In this document: piece by piece, positions 22,749 through 51,639 of the stretch | Layout: every line of letters begins with the position of its first letter | Position numbering within the stretch: position 1 is the stretch's first letter | Assembly (NCBI GenBank): GCA_000507305.1 | Contig: DF241161.1 | Location: 1-64,000 of the forward strand | From: Breviolum minutum Mf 1.05b.01 | Taxonomy: Eukaryota; Sar; Dinophyceae; Suessiales; Symbiodiniaceae | Length of the DNA: 64,000 bases | Reading direction: 5' to 3' | Notes under the pieces: model-generated | Databases searched by the model: none | What the model was told of the DNA's origin: nothing | The model's input: the letters and a program-made list of their open reading frames with translations, nothing else | Translations under genes and position numbers: made by a program

Positions 22749-22979
22749 CTGGCGCAATTCATTTCTCCTCGAGAAAGTTTACAACCTTAAAACGTATGCG
22801 ATGATGCGATGCGACAAACATGCAGGGCCAAACCACCCAAAACCGATGGATAGTAACCTTAGAGAGGTGCAGCCGGTGCTCTGTCAGGCGAGTCAAGAAA
22901 TGCCTGCCAAATGACGACTGGAATTGGCAGTTACAAAGTTGCAATTCCATGAATACAACAGAACCCAAAGTTTTACACG

Positions 22980-23025
22980 AGTATTACATAGTAATACATA
23001 GTAATACATAGTAATATGTAATACA
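22980..23025. repeat. TACATAGTAA tandem repeat
   Basis: Three to four copies of a 10-base ACATAGTAAT unit in the interval between the EGF-module gene and the stop codon of the ABC transporter gene. Confidence 0.85.
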
Positions 23026-23406
23026 CGAGTTTTTGTGAATGTTTTTGCGTATGAGCTTTCTTTCAGCCTTTCCTCCTCTAGGCAGTGCACAATCCCTAGT
23101 TGCAAATGAAGCAAAACGAAGCAATGTTCAACTGTGCACGCAGTGTCATTTTCCAAACAAAGCATCTGTACACGCTTCAATTGCTTCAAGTCTTCCGCTA
23201 TGCGGCTGCACGTCCTACCTTCTTTGGAGAGGCTCGACTCAAAGACTTCAAGAAAAACACCCTCTCTCTCTTGATCAGCTTTGGATCACCTGCCACAGGT
23301 ATGAAGATGAAGAACATCAAGTAGAGTAGAATATAGTGTTTTGTAACTTTCAGGTACAGTAAATAGTTCACAGCTTGACATGATTGAATGATGCGCCTGT
23401 TCCAGG

Positions 23407-39640
<16,234 letters not shown>

Positions 39641-40527
39641 GCTCTACAAGAAGTACGGTATATCCGTATATCAACACTTTTTCGAGCTATATATTGGTTT
39701 GCTGGCAACGTGTTCTTTGAAAAAAGTAGCAAAGGGATGCAGTGGCCAACACCTTGGCAAAACCTTTTGCATTCAACCAATCAGAATCATGATACGATGG
39801 TGAGTACCACTATCGTCGCCATCATGTTCATGCTGACCCTCGAGCAGATTCCTCGATTCCTATAGAAGCAACACAATTTCGAGATATCTAGCAGCCAATA
39901 TGAACACAGCATTTGTAGGGGATTGGAATAATTCCTGATACATGTTTTCCATATCCATGTTGTGAAACTATGACGTTGACAGACACGTTGCATCTGAACA
40001 GAAACATGAAAAATCTCTGAAACACCTATGAAAATTTTCAGAGTTATTGAAGGCTATCAACGCCGCTCTGTTGCTCCTTGTGGTACTGGCTGGGCTTCTA
40101 CCGCAATTTGCAACAATTGTCATCCGTTTCACAGAAGCATCTCTCAACTTAACTACGTGGCAGAGATCGCAAGCAAGGTACGCTCTATCCCAACTTTCAC
40201 CAAGTATTTTCACCGGGCAGAGCGTTACCTGGTCGCTAGTTATTCAATACTCTGTGGGCGTTTTTTAAGTTATGCAGACTTATCCCATCTCTTCTACAAC
40301 AAGCGGAGCCTTCCCCTTCGGACAATCAACATGCGTGCTCTCGGCTTTCGCCCACTAGCCCTTGATTGATTGACCGAGGAACAGGCCACCCATGACCCTA
40401 CCCCCTTGCACTCTCTGGGAGTCTGCAACGTGGTTTGGTTTGTGGCTTTTGTTGATTTTTCGCCGTTGCTTGCAGTTGGTTTTTCCCCACTTGTCAGGTG
40501 AGGGTTGTTAGATTTTATGTCAGTCTC

Positions 40528-40576
40528 TTCTCCTTCTCCTCCTTCTCCTTCTCCTTCTCCTTCTTCTCCTCCGCCT
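40528..40576. repeat. CTCCTT/CTTCTC pyrimidine repeat
   Basis: Polypyrimidine hexamer-type array directly before the assembly gap. Such arrays often stop assembly, which may explain the run of Ns that follows. Confidence 0.85.
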
Positions 40577-40656
40577 CGTCTTCCGTCTCCTTGTCCTGTT
40601 GCGATTCTGTGTGTTCAGTGTGGCATGTCGGACCTCAACTGCGATCCTGTGAGTTC

Positions 40657-40793
40657 NNNNNNNNNNNNNNNNNNNNNNNNNNNNNNNNNNNNNNNNNNNN
40701 NNNNNNNNNNNNNNNNNNNNNNNNNNNNNNNNNNNNNNNNNNNNNNNNNNNNNNNNNNNNNNNNNNNNNNNNNNNNNNNNNNNNNNNNNNNNN
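40657..40793. other. Assembly gap of 137 Ns
   Basis: 137 consecutive N characters. The true length is unknown. Genes across it, including the 5' end of the ABC transporter and the 3' end of the next gene, may be incomplete. Confidence 1.
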
Positions 40794-41784
40794 CAAGAAA
40801 GGAACATCGTGACCAAAGCCCATCTCACTAGTATCACTAAGCCAAGGAAACCTGAAATCAATGTTCTCAAATTCTCCATTCTTCCCATCATATTCTCAAT
40901 GACAACCCTCACCTGACAACCTCCACCCAACATGTCATGGTGGGGATCACTCGAAGTAAAGTAATTTATATCCAATGATATAGCGACACTTTTTACCCGT
41001 TAGTAGCTGACAGAAGGGCGACCGCCCGGACAACGGAGACGTTGAGCCATGCAGCATTCAGACAAAAAAAAGAAGGCTATCAATGCCGCCCAGGTGCCAA
41101 CCACGTCTTCTCCTCCCACCTTTGACCTGCACAAAATCAGGTGTGCAAATGGTCACCCCGGGCTACTGAGAAATGGAAAATAGCTGGGCATGTCCAAAAA
41201 CTCGACAAGCAAATCTTCAGTATCAACGACTCAAAAATGTGCAAAGCAGAAAGTGCTTGACACTCCAATTCAAACTTGCTTTATCGTATCAATAGAAAGA
41301 ATATCTTTGTATTCATCTTTATCAAAAAAATTGAATCCTAAATCTAAACGGCATCTCCAGGGTCACCCCAGGTTTCGGATGGCCTGCGCACACCACTGCT
41401 TCTGGAAGGCCGGTTGCAACACCTCCACTGCAACGGTTGGATGGGGACCTTGACTTTCATACATTATGCAAGTTTTGTTAAGAGGAATGATGATACATAA
41501 AATATGACTAGATCGAAAGTTTGGCCATAGTAAGTTGAACAATATGACATGTACGCAGCATGTGTGCATATGCATACTGGATGTGTATCAAAATGCTTAC
41601 GCATCAAGCTTTGACATACAGGTTGACATCCCTGCACTTTCATCCCGACACCTTGCCTCAGGCATTGCAGCAGGCTCCACATCAAAGAGTTCCGAAGCCT
41701 CTACGAGAAGCAACATCGACCGGTTTGATCCCATTCTACTGGGAAGTGTGGAGTGAACGGCAAATGTTTTTTCTTGGCTTCACA

Positions 41785-43152
41785 TGGAACCTGCAATTTC
41801 TCACATTGCACCGAGCGCTGCAGCAAGGGAAATACCCACGTGAGGAAGAACCGTGAGATGCAGGAGCCCTGGCTACAGTCACAAGTTCTTTGGGAACAAC
41901 GACAACAACGTCAAAGAAATATCCACAGACCAATATCACCACTAGGATGAACTCAGGTTCTTTCAATTCAGATTGGATGAAGTCGGAGAATGGCATGGAA
42001 AGTTCACTCTGAGATGATAAACGTCCAAGTTGTTCCCTTCAGTTCCAGAAGGTGTTGTGCCTTAAAGGGTGTTGAATCCTGCGCAAGGGGTATAGTTGCA
42101 AGGCGCGCACTTTCCAAATCCATGGCTGCGGCTGGCTTATCAACTGTCAGGCACTGACAAATCACTGGAATCACGTGGCAAGCATCTACAACAGGTCTGT
42201 GTAACATCTTCAGTTGTTTTGAACTTGACCACTCCTGTTCAGGTATGTAGCAAAAAGGAATCCATGTGCTTTGTGCCGTTGCTTCCATGAACAACTTCAG
42301 CATGGGTTCATCTTTCTTTGAGAATGCCAAATGGCTTCATTGGGTGAACAACACATTCTCACCGTGCAGAGGCCCAAGTCCTTGTTTTTCCTTGTTTGTG
42401 GTCCTGGTATGGGAGAAACAGATCTTAAGATTAAGATCAAGATTGATATCATCATCAACAAGTTTCAAAAATCACCTTCTGCCACCTAAAACACGAAAAA
42501 CGACGAGGCTTCAACATTCAAATTGAAACGCTTCAACGCCTTATAGGTCAATCTTCATTCGACCGATCATTGCGTGAGGTTTCAAAAACGCTGTGGTCGT
42601 CACTGGTGTCGCACAACTCGCAATTGGTGCCATTGTGCAGATTCTCACAGGTGCCTCGTGGCATAACTCTTGGTACTTTCAACCGCATCTTGCAAACAAG
42701 AGGTAACCAATTATCATCTTGGATCATCTGCCAAAATAAAGGTGAACATAGATGACACCTTTGCAGCCATGTCATGCCATGTCAACCACGTAGATCTGCC
42801 GGCGGTTTTTGCAGTGATATTGATTCATCAATTGAGGTCTCCACATGTACCATCACCTTTAGCACCATCGTTACCTGTTAGCGCTTCCAGGCGCAAATCA
42901 TGAACGAAACCGACCAAACAGCGCATGATGTGGTGCTATTTGCGAAAATTTATGAGGCATTGCAAACTAAGGAGCCAGCAAGAGATGGATCCAGGGTAGA
43001 CACAAGTACAATTCTTATCACCTTAGCTTAGTTGTTTGATAAAAAGTTGCTGAATATTTCCCACGGCTGCAGAATTGATTGGGCTAACATGTCGGGCATT
43101 GTTGCCTTGGTTGTTATTGTTCTTCTTCTTCTTCTTCTTCTTCTTCTTCTTC

Positions 43153-43191
<39 letters not shown>

Positions 43192-44965
43192 CTTTGATTG
43201 GCCAAGTATTGAATCATTGAATAATTCGATCACCAACTTTTTCTGAGGTCGCTAAGATACGGACAATTCTGACCGTACCAACCAGAATCACAATGACATG
43301 CCTGAGAAGAGGGTCGAAGAGAAGGCAGTGAGATAGGAGCGGATCAAGGAAAACATACTGAGGCTGAGAGTATTTGAAAACTTCACTTGCTGCAACTGAT
43401 TGAAAGACTTCGAATTTAGTTCGATGCTTTCGTCGATTTCTGAGGACTGTTCCACTGCAGATTCTTCCGGTCCACCAGCCTTGATTTCAAGATTTCAGGA
43501 AAATTATGTTTATGGTGGAAAACCTATGATCGACTCATGGATGGATAAGACCCCATCGACGTAATTTTTGGACTCGGACCAACTCGGCCATGTCGGCTTT
43601 GAGCACATTGGAGATCTGAGTTGACATCCAGATTTGGAGAGGTGTATCGTGGCCAAACTTGAAGGATAGACAAGATGCTAAAATTTCACAAAAAGTTAAA
43701 ACAAAAAGACATGGAAACTGTCTCGAACTTGAGCCACTTTGAACAAATAGTCATCTAATCTTAAACTTTCATGTTTTTTTTTGTGGAAGTGGTACCGTCT
43801 GTTTGGCAATGGAGCGATTTGGAGCGACGGTGTTCGACCCGTTCTCGGTGCCACCGACACAGTGACCTTTTCCACACTCCGGGCCTCAGAGTTGATGTCC
43901 AATTCGGAGAAAATGTTGCGTTTTTTTATGAAAAATGATTGAAAATGTCAAAATGTCGAAAATGTCTTTGTAGTTTTGTTGAATGTCTGGATTTCTGAAA
44001 GTGTTGGCCTCAAGCGGCCGTGAAATGTGCAGCTTGTTTTGTGACTTTCTGGGGTTAGTTCCAACAGATTGCAACATCTTGGTCTCCCAACATGGCAGCA
44101 CCAAGCGCTTGGTGAAATTCACATCGCATTGATGAGCTCCGAAGTAGACCTGTAGCGAAAAGAGATAAAAATTAGATCAGTTGATGATTGCACCCTTACA
44201 GATCTTACAGTTTTGGTCGACGATGGATTACTAGGAATCCTAACAATTTGCTGAGAGACAATGACTTGTGGATCTGCTTCAACAACCCTCACAAAACAAG
44301 TGACAGAAAAGAGTGAGAACTTTTGATAGACTTTAAAAAGTAATAGTAGTCAAACACAATGCAATGCTCTAAGAAGATAACCGCAAATGTGGATGCCGGA
44401 TCCTATGGGTATATGTGCGTGCACAAATAGATCCGTTTTACATTGTGATACAGCGGTACTGCAAGCACCAAACGACTAAGTCACTAGAGTCACTATGATA
44501 CATTAACGATTCCACAAAGTCACTAAGTGACAAAAGCATCGTGGCATAGTGACGGCATAGTAACATAGCTCCATCACTTTCCTCGCCTCCGAGTCCGACT
44601 TCGATCCATCCCAGCCAGCTACCACGATGCGAATCACTGGTGCCTGGCTATCGGCTGTTGAAATGTCGTTTGTCAAAAACATGAAGATGCCAACGTTAAC
44701 TCCTGACCCACCTCCGCATCCAAGGTCGAACCATGAAGTGGGGAGACCTCGGAAAGTTTCATCAAATTTGCTTCTGATCTCACATGATCCGTCGTTTCAA
44801 ATTTGTTTGCAAAGCCAAGTCTGACTTTTTGATTTCTGATTCCTTTCATTTTCTCTATACCTTTCACGAATACCAAGAACCGTGCATCCACCACTCCCGG
44901 CGTGCTGCTCTGGGAGAAGCGATAAGTGCATCCTGGCAACAGTTGACCAGCAGACCTTTCAAGAT
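41785..44965 (-). CDS. Cys-containing, probably secreted protein, unidentified
   Basis: Coding-looking minus-strand exons. At about 44960-44865 is LLPGCTYRFSQSSTPGVVDA. At about 44770-44590 is WFDLGCGGGSGVNVGIFMFL, then APVIRIVVAGWDGSKSDSEA. At about 44150-44060 is YFGAHQCDVNFTKRLVLPCW. At about 43905-43800 is SEARSVEKVTVSVAPRTGRT. At about 42165-42000 is KPAAAMDLESARLATIPLAQ. At about 41890-41790 is TCDCSQGSCISRFF with further Cys residues. The mix of beta-like Val/Thr stretches and Cys-rich ends resembles the EGF-module gene to the left, and the two might be related or even one locus interrupted by the ABC gene. No family can be named; the exons may belong to more than one gene. Confidence 0.4.
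43113..43192. repeat. (TTC)n(TTG)n compound microsatellite
   Basis: About nine TTC units directly followed by about thirteen TTG units. Non-coding in all likelihood. Confidence 0.95.
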
Positions 44966-45359
44966 CTTTCTCAATCACCAAATCTCCAAAACCGCTCCCA
45001 AACCAAAAATGTCACAAAAAAAAACTGGGACTGGTAGTCGTGTTTTTTTTGAAACAGAATTCTGAACCCTTTCCAATACAACAGCTGAAGACAATCATAG
45101 CCAATCTGTCAAACGAGCTGAAATCACCAGGTGCATCTTCACCTGGTTCAGCTGGGTGAAAGAAATGAAAGCTTATGAGAGCTTATTCAAAAGAATGCCA
45201 AATGCCAAGCATTAAAACCAGGATCATGTGGATTACTACATGAACTCTCCAAATCCTTTCCATGTGCAAAGTTTGCACTTAGGAAAATAGAATATATATG
45301 TTTCTAAAAATGTGTTCCAACTTAAAGCATTTCAAACTCTGGAAGAAACTCCAGCCACC

Positions 45360-45930
45360 TTCAAGACCACAGGATGACTCAATGCTATTCAGCCGCACGA
45401 TGACGAAGCCCAAGATCTGCGGATGAGAGAACAGGGGAAACCGAAAAAACAAGGCTAAACAACTAATAAAAGACGGAGCTGGAAGGGTTGCAGTTCCTCT
45501 ATTGGTGAACGAACGATGGGCTACTGTGCATCTCACCCTTGCTTCATGTCGGAAAAGTCCGTCGCCGTCAACGGGAAGATTTGCTGTTTTCTTTCTGTCG
45601 CTGCTAGACTCGCAATAAACCTTCGCAACGTCACAACCGTAGATCTATACCACTATGCAAATTGAATTGGCCCAGTGGACTCCAGGTAGTCTCGAGACTA
45701 CAGTCCGGCAAGCAACAAAATCTAAGAAATCCACAAACAGAGCTTCAAAGGAACTCTGCGCAAATTTCAGGTGGAAACTGTCTGACTTGAGTCATCACTG
45801 CATACTTCTGGGTCACATTCCTCACTTCATTCGCCGACGCTTCGTTGGCCGTCCTTCTTCCACAGCAGCCTCTGTGAAGATGGAGGCATCCTGGAGCATG
45901 GAACTCGTCCAAGCATCCAAAAGCCCAAAC
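45360..45930 (-). CDS. Two short unassigned exons, one ending in a basic NLS-like tail
   Basis: The minus strand at about 45925-45827 reads SSMLQDASIFTEAAVEEGRP followed by TKRRRMK and a TGA stop. This looks like a real C terminus with a nuclear-localisation-like basic end, and it could be an alternative last exon of the lactamase-like gene just upstream. At about 45424-45366 an exon-like piece reads ILGFVIVRLNSIESSCGLE between an AG acceptor and a GT donor. Neither is assigned to a family. Confidence 0.3.
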
Positions 45931-46000
45931 TATCCAACAAAAAGATGCTCAATGACACAAGCTATACAGTACTTAGATCTATCAGATTTATCACCTATCT

Positions 46001-49000
46001 TCACTGCTTTGTCAAAGATCTGGACACATCACATCCGTCCTTCGCAGTATCTGTAGAGTGACCTCTTCCACCGAAACTCTGAGAAAAGGACACTGCCACC
46101 GTCTGGTGAGTGCGATCAACCACCCAATAGGTTCCACCACCTCCTCCCATCCACATAGTCTGACCCATCCGAGTAAAACCTGCTTTAGGTGGCTCCTTCA
46201 AAGCAGAACGAATTCAGCAAAGCTAAGTCTCACCAGAGCCTGCTGAAATTTAAATGGACTCTACGGTTTGTCAACAGGACCCAAAACCATAGTGCCATAG
46301 TCAGTCGGAGTGGTTCTCATGGTTGAAACATGTTGAAAGCTTGCAGATTTTTCCATCCAGTTTCACTCCTGAAAGGTCAAATGGGTGTTCAGCAGCGACC
46401 AACCAGTGAAGTCCCAAACTCCTCACAGCGAAAACATCCTGGAAGTCTTCACTCAAACTCTTCGTGAAATTCATGTAGAATTCTGAAAAAACATCACTTT
46501 TGAAACATGATTGTCATTGCCAGACCTCATGATAATTATCTCAAGACTAGAGGTGAAAAATACCGGTACCGTATGTTGTAACATGACACCTGCAGGGAAC
46601 AAAACAATATGAAGTTTCCTCCAGGACTTCGTCCAGCTGCATCATGCCAACCCGGTAAGCGGCCATCCTGCCAGTCCCAAGATGTGATGAGAAAAAAAAA
46701 CAAACGAAAACATACGAAAACTGTCTTTCGGGTTTCTGGTTGGTTTGTCTTTTGTTGGTTTTGGTTGGCTAATTGATTCCAAAAGACGTCTTGCAGCAAT
46801 TTTTTGTTGGGCTTTTCGTTGATTTGTGACTCCTTGCGACCATACTCGACCAAGCTGTCTTGCCAAAGACTTTTCAACGTCTTTGGTCGTAGAATTTCTT
46901 TGCCGCTTGGCGATCGGCCTGGACACGCCAAGCATTTCGGCGTATTTTCAGTCAAAGTACTTTGATGACGCAAAATGCCATGATGCTTCAGCCACACACT
47001 GCAAGAAGGTTTTTGGGAAGCAAGAAATCACTGCGGTGTCTTTTAAAACAAAAAGAATCCTAAATTGTTTTCCAAGCGAAAAGTTCTCCAAACAAAAAAA
47101 AGTGTTTTTGCTTGCTGACGAAAATAAAATGCTGGTTTGTTTCAGGGACCTGTCAGTAACATCTGGCAGAACTTCACATAATCTTCCACTGTACTCCACA
47201 TCCCTGGATCCTTAGAGCCGAGTCCGAAGGATGCGCTGCAGAAGCAAATGCCAAATGCTTGTTGATGAGATACACATATTTGAAATTGGATATTTGCAAC
47301 TATTTACTGTATGTACCATGTTTCAAACAGTTCCCTGCTTGAAACTTGTTTCAACAACTTCCAACTTTTGATGCAATAAGGATCACCCTTCCAAAGGGTA
47401 AACTCTGAATAGAATTGTTCCATTGCTCTCTCTTTCGATTTGATTGGCAATTGATTTCATTGATGGCTGTTGGGCTGATGGAAAGAAATATGTCGAATCC
47501 TTCAAGACTTCTTCCATTTCAGAATCTCTTTAATGTCTTCACTAAGTGGAGCTGATTGGCATCACTTGCTTTGTAGCCTTCCAACCAAGTCACATGGTAG
47601 CTCAAAATGCCACCACCACCACTCATGATTCCATCAGCCCTTTCTGGATGCTGCCAAACCTTCAATACTTTTAAGCAAAAACAGGTGAATAGATGGTGAA
47701 AAGATTTTTAAAAAATGTGAAAAAGTCAAAAATGGCTACAGTCTTGGGTCCTGCCTTGCAAACATAGTTTCCAGCAATTCGTTGGCAATCATAGAGCGTT
47801 GCTTGTCTGGATCTCTTATTAGCCTTAGCTGTAGCTCAGCGTTCAATCTACCGAACATCCGGAATTTGCAGAGCACTCAAGGCAACACGACCCGAATCTC
47901 CTTGACTCCTTACTATCTGTGCACTTGTCGTTTCAACAACACGCTCAAACCAAACACATCTCGATGAACAAACAAATCCAAAAACTTGATTCTTAGCAGA
48001 CTTATGTGAAAAGAAACTGGCACCACGAAGTGTGTGTCACGCATACCCAAAGGCTCCAGCAAGGCCGTTTTCATGAAGGATTCCAAGGATTTCCCACTGA
48101 CCTTTTCGCAGACTCGGCCCAAAAAGTCCGTACAGAAGCTGTACGTGTAGCAGGAACCTCGAGCAATTGAAGCGAGATTTCAAATGTTTGTAATGGGTAG
48201 ATGCTTCACATTCTGATAACAGCTCTTCCTCCTAAGGTATTTTTGACATAACATCTGTTCTGCAAGCCATGATCATGTCTACAACAATGCTATCTATCCT
48301 GCCGGTATCGTCTCCATCTTTTGTGCCTGGTGCATCTCCCACAACAACTTCCAGAATCACCATGACAGTAATTGGGATCTGACTGGGAAATTTTGGGGAA
48401 ATCGTGCGAACCCCAAATTTAAATAGAATTTTGGTGCGTACAAAATAAATCCATCAACAGTGGAGTACCCTTAGCCAGGAAAATCGGAAAACCTGGTACT
48501 GTCAGAGAAACTTTCCGTCCTTATATCTTTACACCGGAGATGCTTGTTTGCTTCGAGCTCCGGACTCCAAGATTTCATGACTTGAAATCACAGTCAAAAG
48601 TGCGGAGTAATAAAAGTGAGCAAACGGACCAATTAAATATATCAAAATATCTGGGATATGATGGGATCATATTTGAGATAGTTATATTGATCTTGATGAA
48701 TCTACTGCCTATATTATATCTACTCATCATGAAAATATATTACTTAGTGTAAGTTACAGTCTATGACTGATGTTGTTGAAAAGAACATGCCACATGCCGC
48801 GGGCTGTGAATCCCACCTGGTTCGTTTTGAAGTGGATGTTCTGCCAAGGCTTCACACATGTCGACCAATCTCTTGATTTTGCCCTTGCGAATCTGTTTCA
48901 TTGTGTCCCTGTAAGCGGGGCAATCCTCAAGGGACAAATGACAGCAAACAGGGAGCCACAAATTTTCTAGAAAGTTGTGTTCTTTCAAAGCGACTGAGTA

Positions 49001-49886
49001 TGTTCAAACAAAAAAGTCTACGACAACACCCGAAAATTGCAGAAGTTTTCCTGATATTGAAGTCCCGCGGTCATTGTCAACAAATTCCGTAGAGTTGGGA
49101 TGGTCTTCACCGCCACAGACTTTTTTGCTTTGGTGGCCTTGACCTGCTTGGACCATCTGCAGAAAAACGTGGAAAACTCACTGTACTTTTTTATTTTTGA
49201 TGCAACTTTCTCATGAGCCTTTCCTTTGGATGATGAAATTTCTGATGATTCCTAGCAAGAAAGCCGTACTCATCCCAAACCAAAAGAATGAAATACGCCT
49301 CAGAGAAGGGGATGTACTTGGACACCGGATCAGATAACTTCACTTTGCCCCTGTCTACCAGAGTGAGGAAAGCACAGGCCACCAGTGGCTTTGTACAACC
49401 GTGGAGCTTGCATAGTGTCCTCACACAGAGAACACACAGGAGAGAGGTTGATGCTCCAAGTTTCTTTGACACCAATTTCAAGAGACTGGTCTGCGAAATA
49501 TGTTTTTAATGTTTTTAAACGCGCATGAAAGACAAATGTTAGGCCCGTGACCTAATTTCGATGATCCACCGTACACATCACGAAACATACACTCAAACAG
49601 TCTCAACAACAAGCTGATGTTTGATTCCTGTCCTCAAAGTGAAATTGCCCTCTTTGGAAGCTTTCCCATCTCCAAATGCCATAACACATTTGCCATGTCT
49701 CAATACGACATGTGCTGCCCCGGCTAAAGCTCCACACTTCACCTCTGCTGCAACGACTTCCTTCAACTGTTCCAACGGTGCCGAGGCCAAGGCTTCGGCC
49801 TCGGGCTTGGACTTCGGCAGGCCACACAGAGACGCTGCCGACGCGGCCGGCGTGCTACGCTTGGTGGCGGGACGCCGAACAACCAT
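46001..49886 (-). CDS. Serine beta-lactamase-like protein (class C/LACTB-type) lacking the nucleophile Ser
   Basis: Member of the beta-lactamase/transpeptidase-like fold found in many eukaryotes as hydrolases or inactive homologues. Minus-strand exons: about 49886-49655, N terminus with Ala-rich start then GAAHVVLRHGKCVMAFGDG; about 49403-49295, LHGCTKPLVACAFLTLVDRG then KVKLSDPVSKYIPFSEAYF; about 48925-48808, AYRDTMKQIRKGKIKRLVDM to HPLQNEPG; about 48156-48016, CYTYSFCTDFLGRVCEKVSG to EPLGMRDTHFVVP; about 47640-47595, MSGGGGILSY; about 46665-46615, DGRLPGWHDAAG; about 46182-46070, MWMGGGGGTYWVVDRTHQTV. The S-x-x-K box reads G-C-T-K, so Lys is kept but the catalytic Ser is Gly. The Tyr box (YTYSF) is present. 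I chose ATG at 49886-49884 since it precedes the conserved part; an upstream Met at 49937 is in frame. Stop is probably at 46003-46001. Confidence 0.82.
46640..47215. other. Overlapping open frames inside the lactamase intron, possible insertion
   Basis: Between two lactamase-like exons lies a stretch open on both strands. The minus strand at 46935-46715 reads a basic helical piece (KDVEKSLARQLGRVW, then NQRKAQQKIAARRLLESI). The plus strand at 46826-47212 is open for 129 codons (KKVFGKQEITAVSFKTKRIL and more). Such open, Lys/Arg-rich sequence within an intron could be a small mobile element remnant. No transposase or reverse transcriptase motif and no terminal repeats were seen. Confidence 0.3.
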
Positions 49887-50479
49887 GGCGAGAGATGGAG
49901 ATTTTTTGAGGATGTTCCAGCGATAGGTTTTGATCATCTTCTGGAAATAAATTGTAAGAGGGACCTAAAGGTCCAATATGAGGCTGAGAACGTTAGCATC
50001 TTGATTCCATTTGTTTCGGCTGGCAACAACCTGGCTGGCTGCAAGAAGACAACGCAGTTTGCGATGCAAGGAGAGTGGCGTTGCTCGGGCACGTGAATTG
50101 GGACAAATGTCTTCAGTGTTCGAGTCTCAGTGTGTTGTGAAATGGCAGGCCCCTGTCAACTTTGATCTTGAGCTGTAAAGCTTTGGCAAACTACCGCTGC
50201 CATGACATTTTCACAAGGCAGAAAAAACAGTGAACTCAAGTTAACTCAAGTTGTGAAAACTGAAAGTTCTTGTGAACTTTTTTACTGCTAACACTTGAGA
50301 GACATGGCAATTACCAAAGTGAGCTCCGGATACCTATAATAATCATCGTCTCTACATCTACCTCCCACCATGGACTTCTTTGAACGAAAAGGATTTCGCA
50401 ACCCACCTCCTCCACTGCATCCGGCGAGGTTCTGCGGAAAATGACAGGTTTCGCAACCCACCAGAACTGCATGAATCAA

Positions 50480-51375
50480 AATGACTCAAAACCCCGTGCC
50501 TGATGTACTCCAGCAAACGTTCAGAGAGTGCGGGTGCCTGGGGGCTGATTCTTGGAAGAATTCTCCAACGATGACTTTGGTCATTGACACGTTGCGTTTT
50601 GCTGATATTCGAATTGCATGTCTGCAAACAATCCGCCTGGCACTGCAAACGTCGACTTTGCAAAGATGAAGTAGCCAAGAGAGGGCAAGGTAAGTCCTCG
50701 CATGAAAGCATCGAAAGCTGGGAGGTACAAAATCAGTGAACTTAAAAGCAACATATCTATTTCTTTGGCTGCTGCCGTCCATGACATTTCACAAGAACCT
50801 TTCACAAACCTAGGCAGAATCGCTTTGGCAAACACCAAAAGTCGTCCAAATTCAAGTCGAGTTTGAACTTGTGCCAGGCGATCTGCTAAATCATCTGAGT
50901 TTCCAGATTCTCATGAAGGTTTCACCATGCGTGTATCATTTCTACTTTGTGTGTATACCGTCTTTGTGTCATGAGTGTCATGAGTGTTATGATGGTCCTC
51001 TATGGTGCCATTGTGCATTACACGGATGACGACTTCTTGTTGAAAGATGTCTGGATCAAAGCCTCGTCCTCCTGAGAGATGCAGTCACGTTTGATTGTCC
51101 GGCAATTCAGGAGACAAGCCATGAGTAGATCCATAATGACATTCACTGGAGAGTAAAGACAATTCAAAGTCAACTCATATTAACATCTCCAGAAGAATCG
51201 TACAATCCATACAATTCACAACTGTAAATTGAATCAAATTGATGTAAATTGTGGATTCCATTCCAGATTCCTAGACTCGATTTACCTGCAAGCGGTGGTG
51301 ACAGCTCTGGGTTCACAAACCGATATCAAGCACAGCTCCACCATGCCAACTGCCGCTGCTTGGAGAAACCTCTTC
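50480..51375 (-). CDS. Unassigned minus-strand exons
   Basis: Pieces that look coding. At about 51375-51300 is KRFLQAAAVGMVELCLISV. At about 50728-50612 is FDAFMRGLTLPSLGYFIFAK, then STFAVPGGLFADMQFEYQ, bounded by a CAG acceptor. At about 50556-50508 is ISPQAPALSERLLEYI, ending at a possible GC donor. The second piece is hydrophobic and may be a membrane or buried segment. They lie just upstream of the lactamase-like gene on the same strand, but I see no link to that family. Confidence 0.3.
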
Positions 51376-51639
51376 GTCAGGTCAAGTCATATCTTTCTTA
51401 TTTTTGTTACTGTCGCGTTCCACGACGTGCATATCTTGTTTCCCAACATGCTGTTGGATGGCAAAAATCTGAGCGGTTTGTAGAAGAAATTTAGAAAAAA
51501 TCCAGACGCATGGCCTGGGTCACTGCAAAGGGATGAGAGTAGAAGGTGTTCCTCGGCGTCTCTCTTCCAACAATTGCAAAGGACAAGATCTGTTTCCATT
51601 TCTTCGAAGTTTATTTGTCTTGTCCGAAAAATTGTTGAT

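Larger units (their letters stand above)
39650..41370. other. Interval between the ABC gene and the next gene, with no firm gene
   Basis: The stretch contains the likely unseen 5' exons of the ABC gene, an assembly gap and a TCC/TTC repeat. A plus-strand frame at 40047-40265 begins with a hydrophobic run (MKAINAALLLLVVLAGLLPQ) that resembles a signal peptide, but the minus strand is open there as well and no family is recognisable. A GC-richer block at 40190-40400 has no match by eye. Confidence 0.35.

Noticed and set aside
40047-40268. Plus-strand frame starting MKAINAALLLLVVLAGLLPQ, signal-peptide-like
   Set aside because: The only support is hydrophobicity. It lies against the direction of all firm genes, with no conserved mature part, and was not annotated as a gene.
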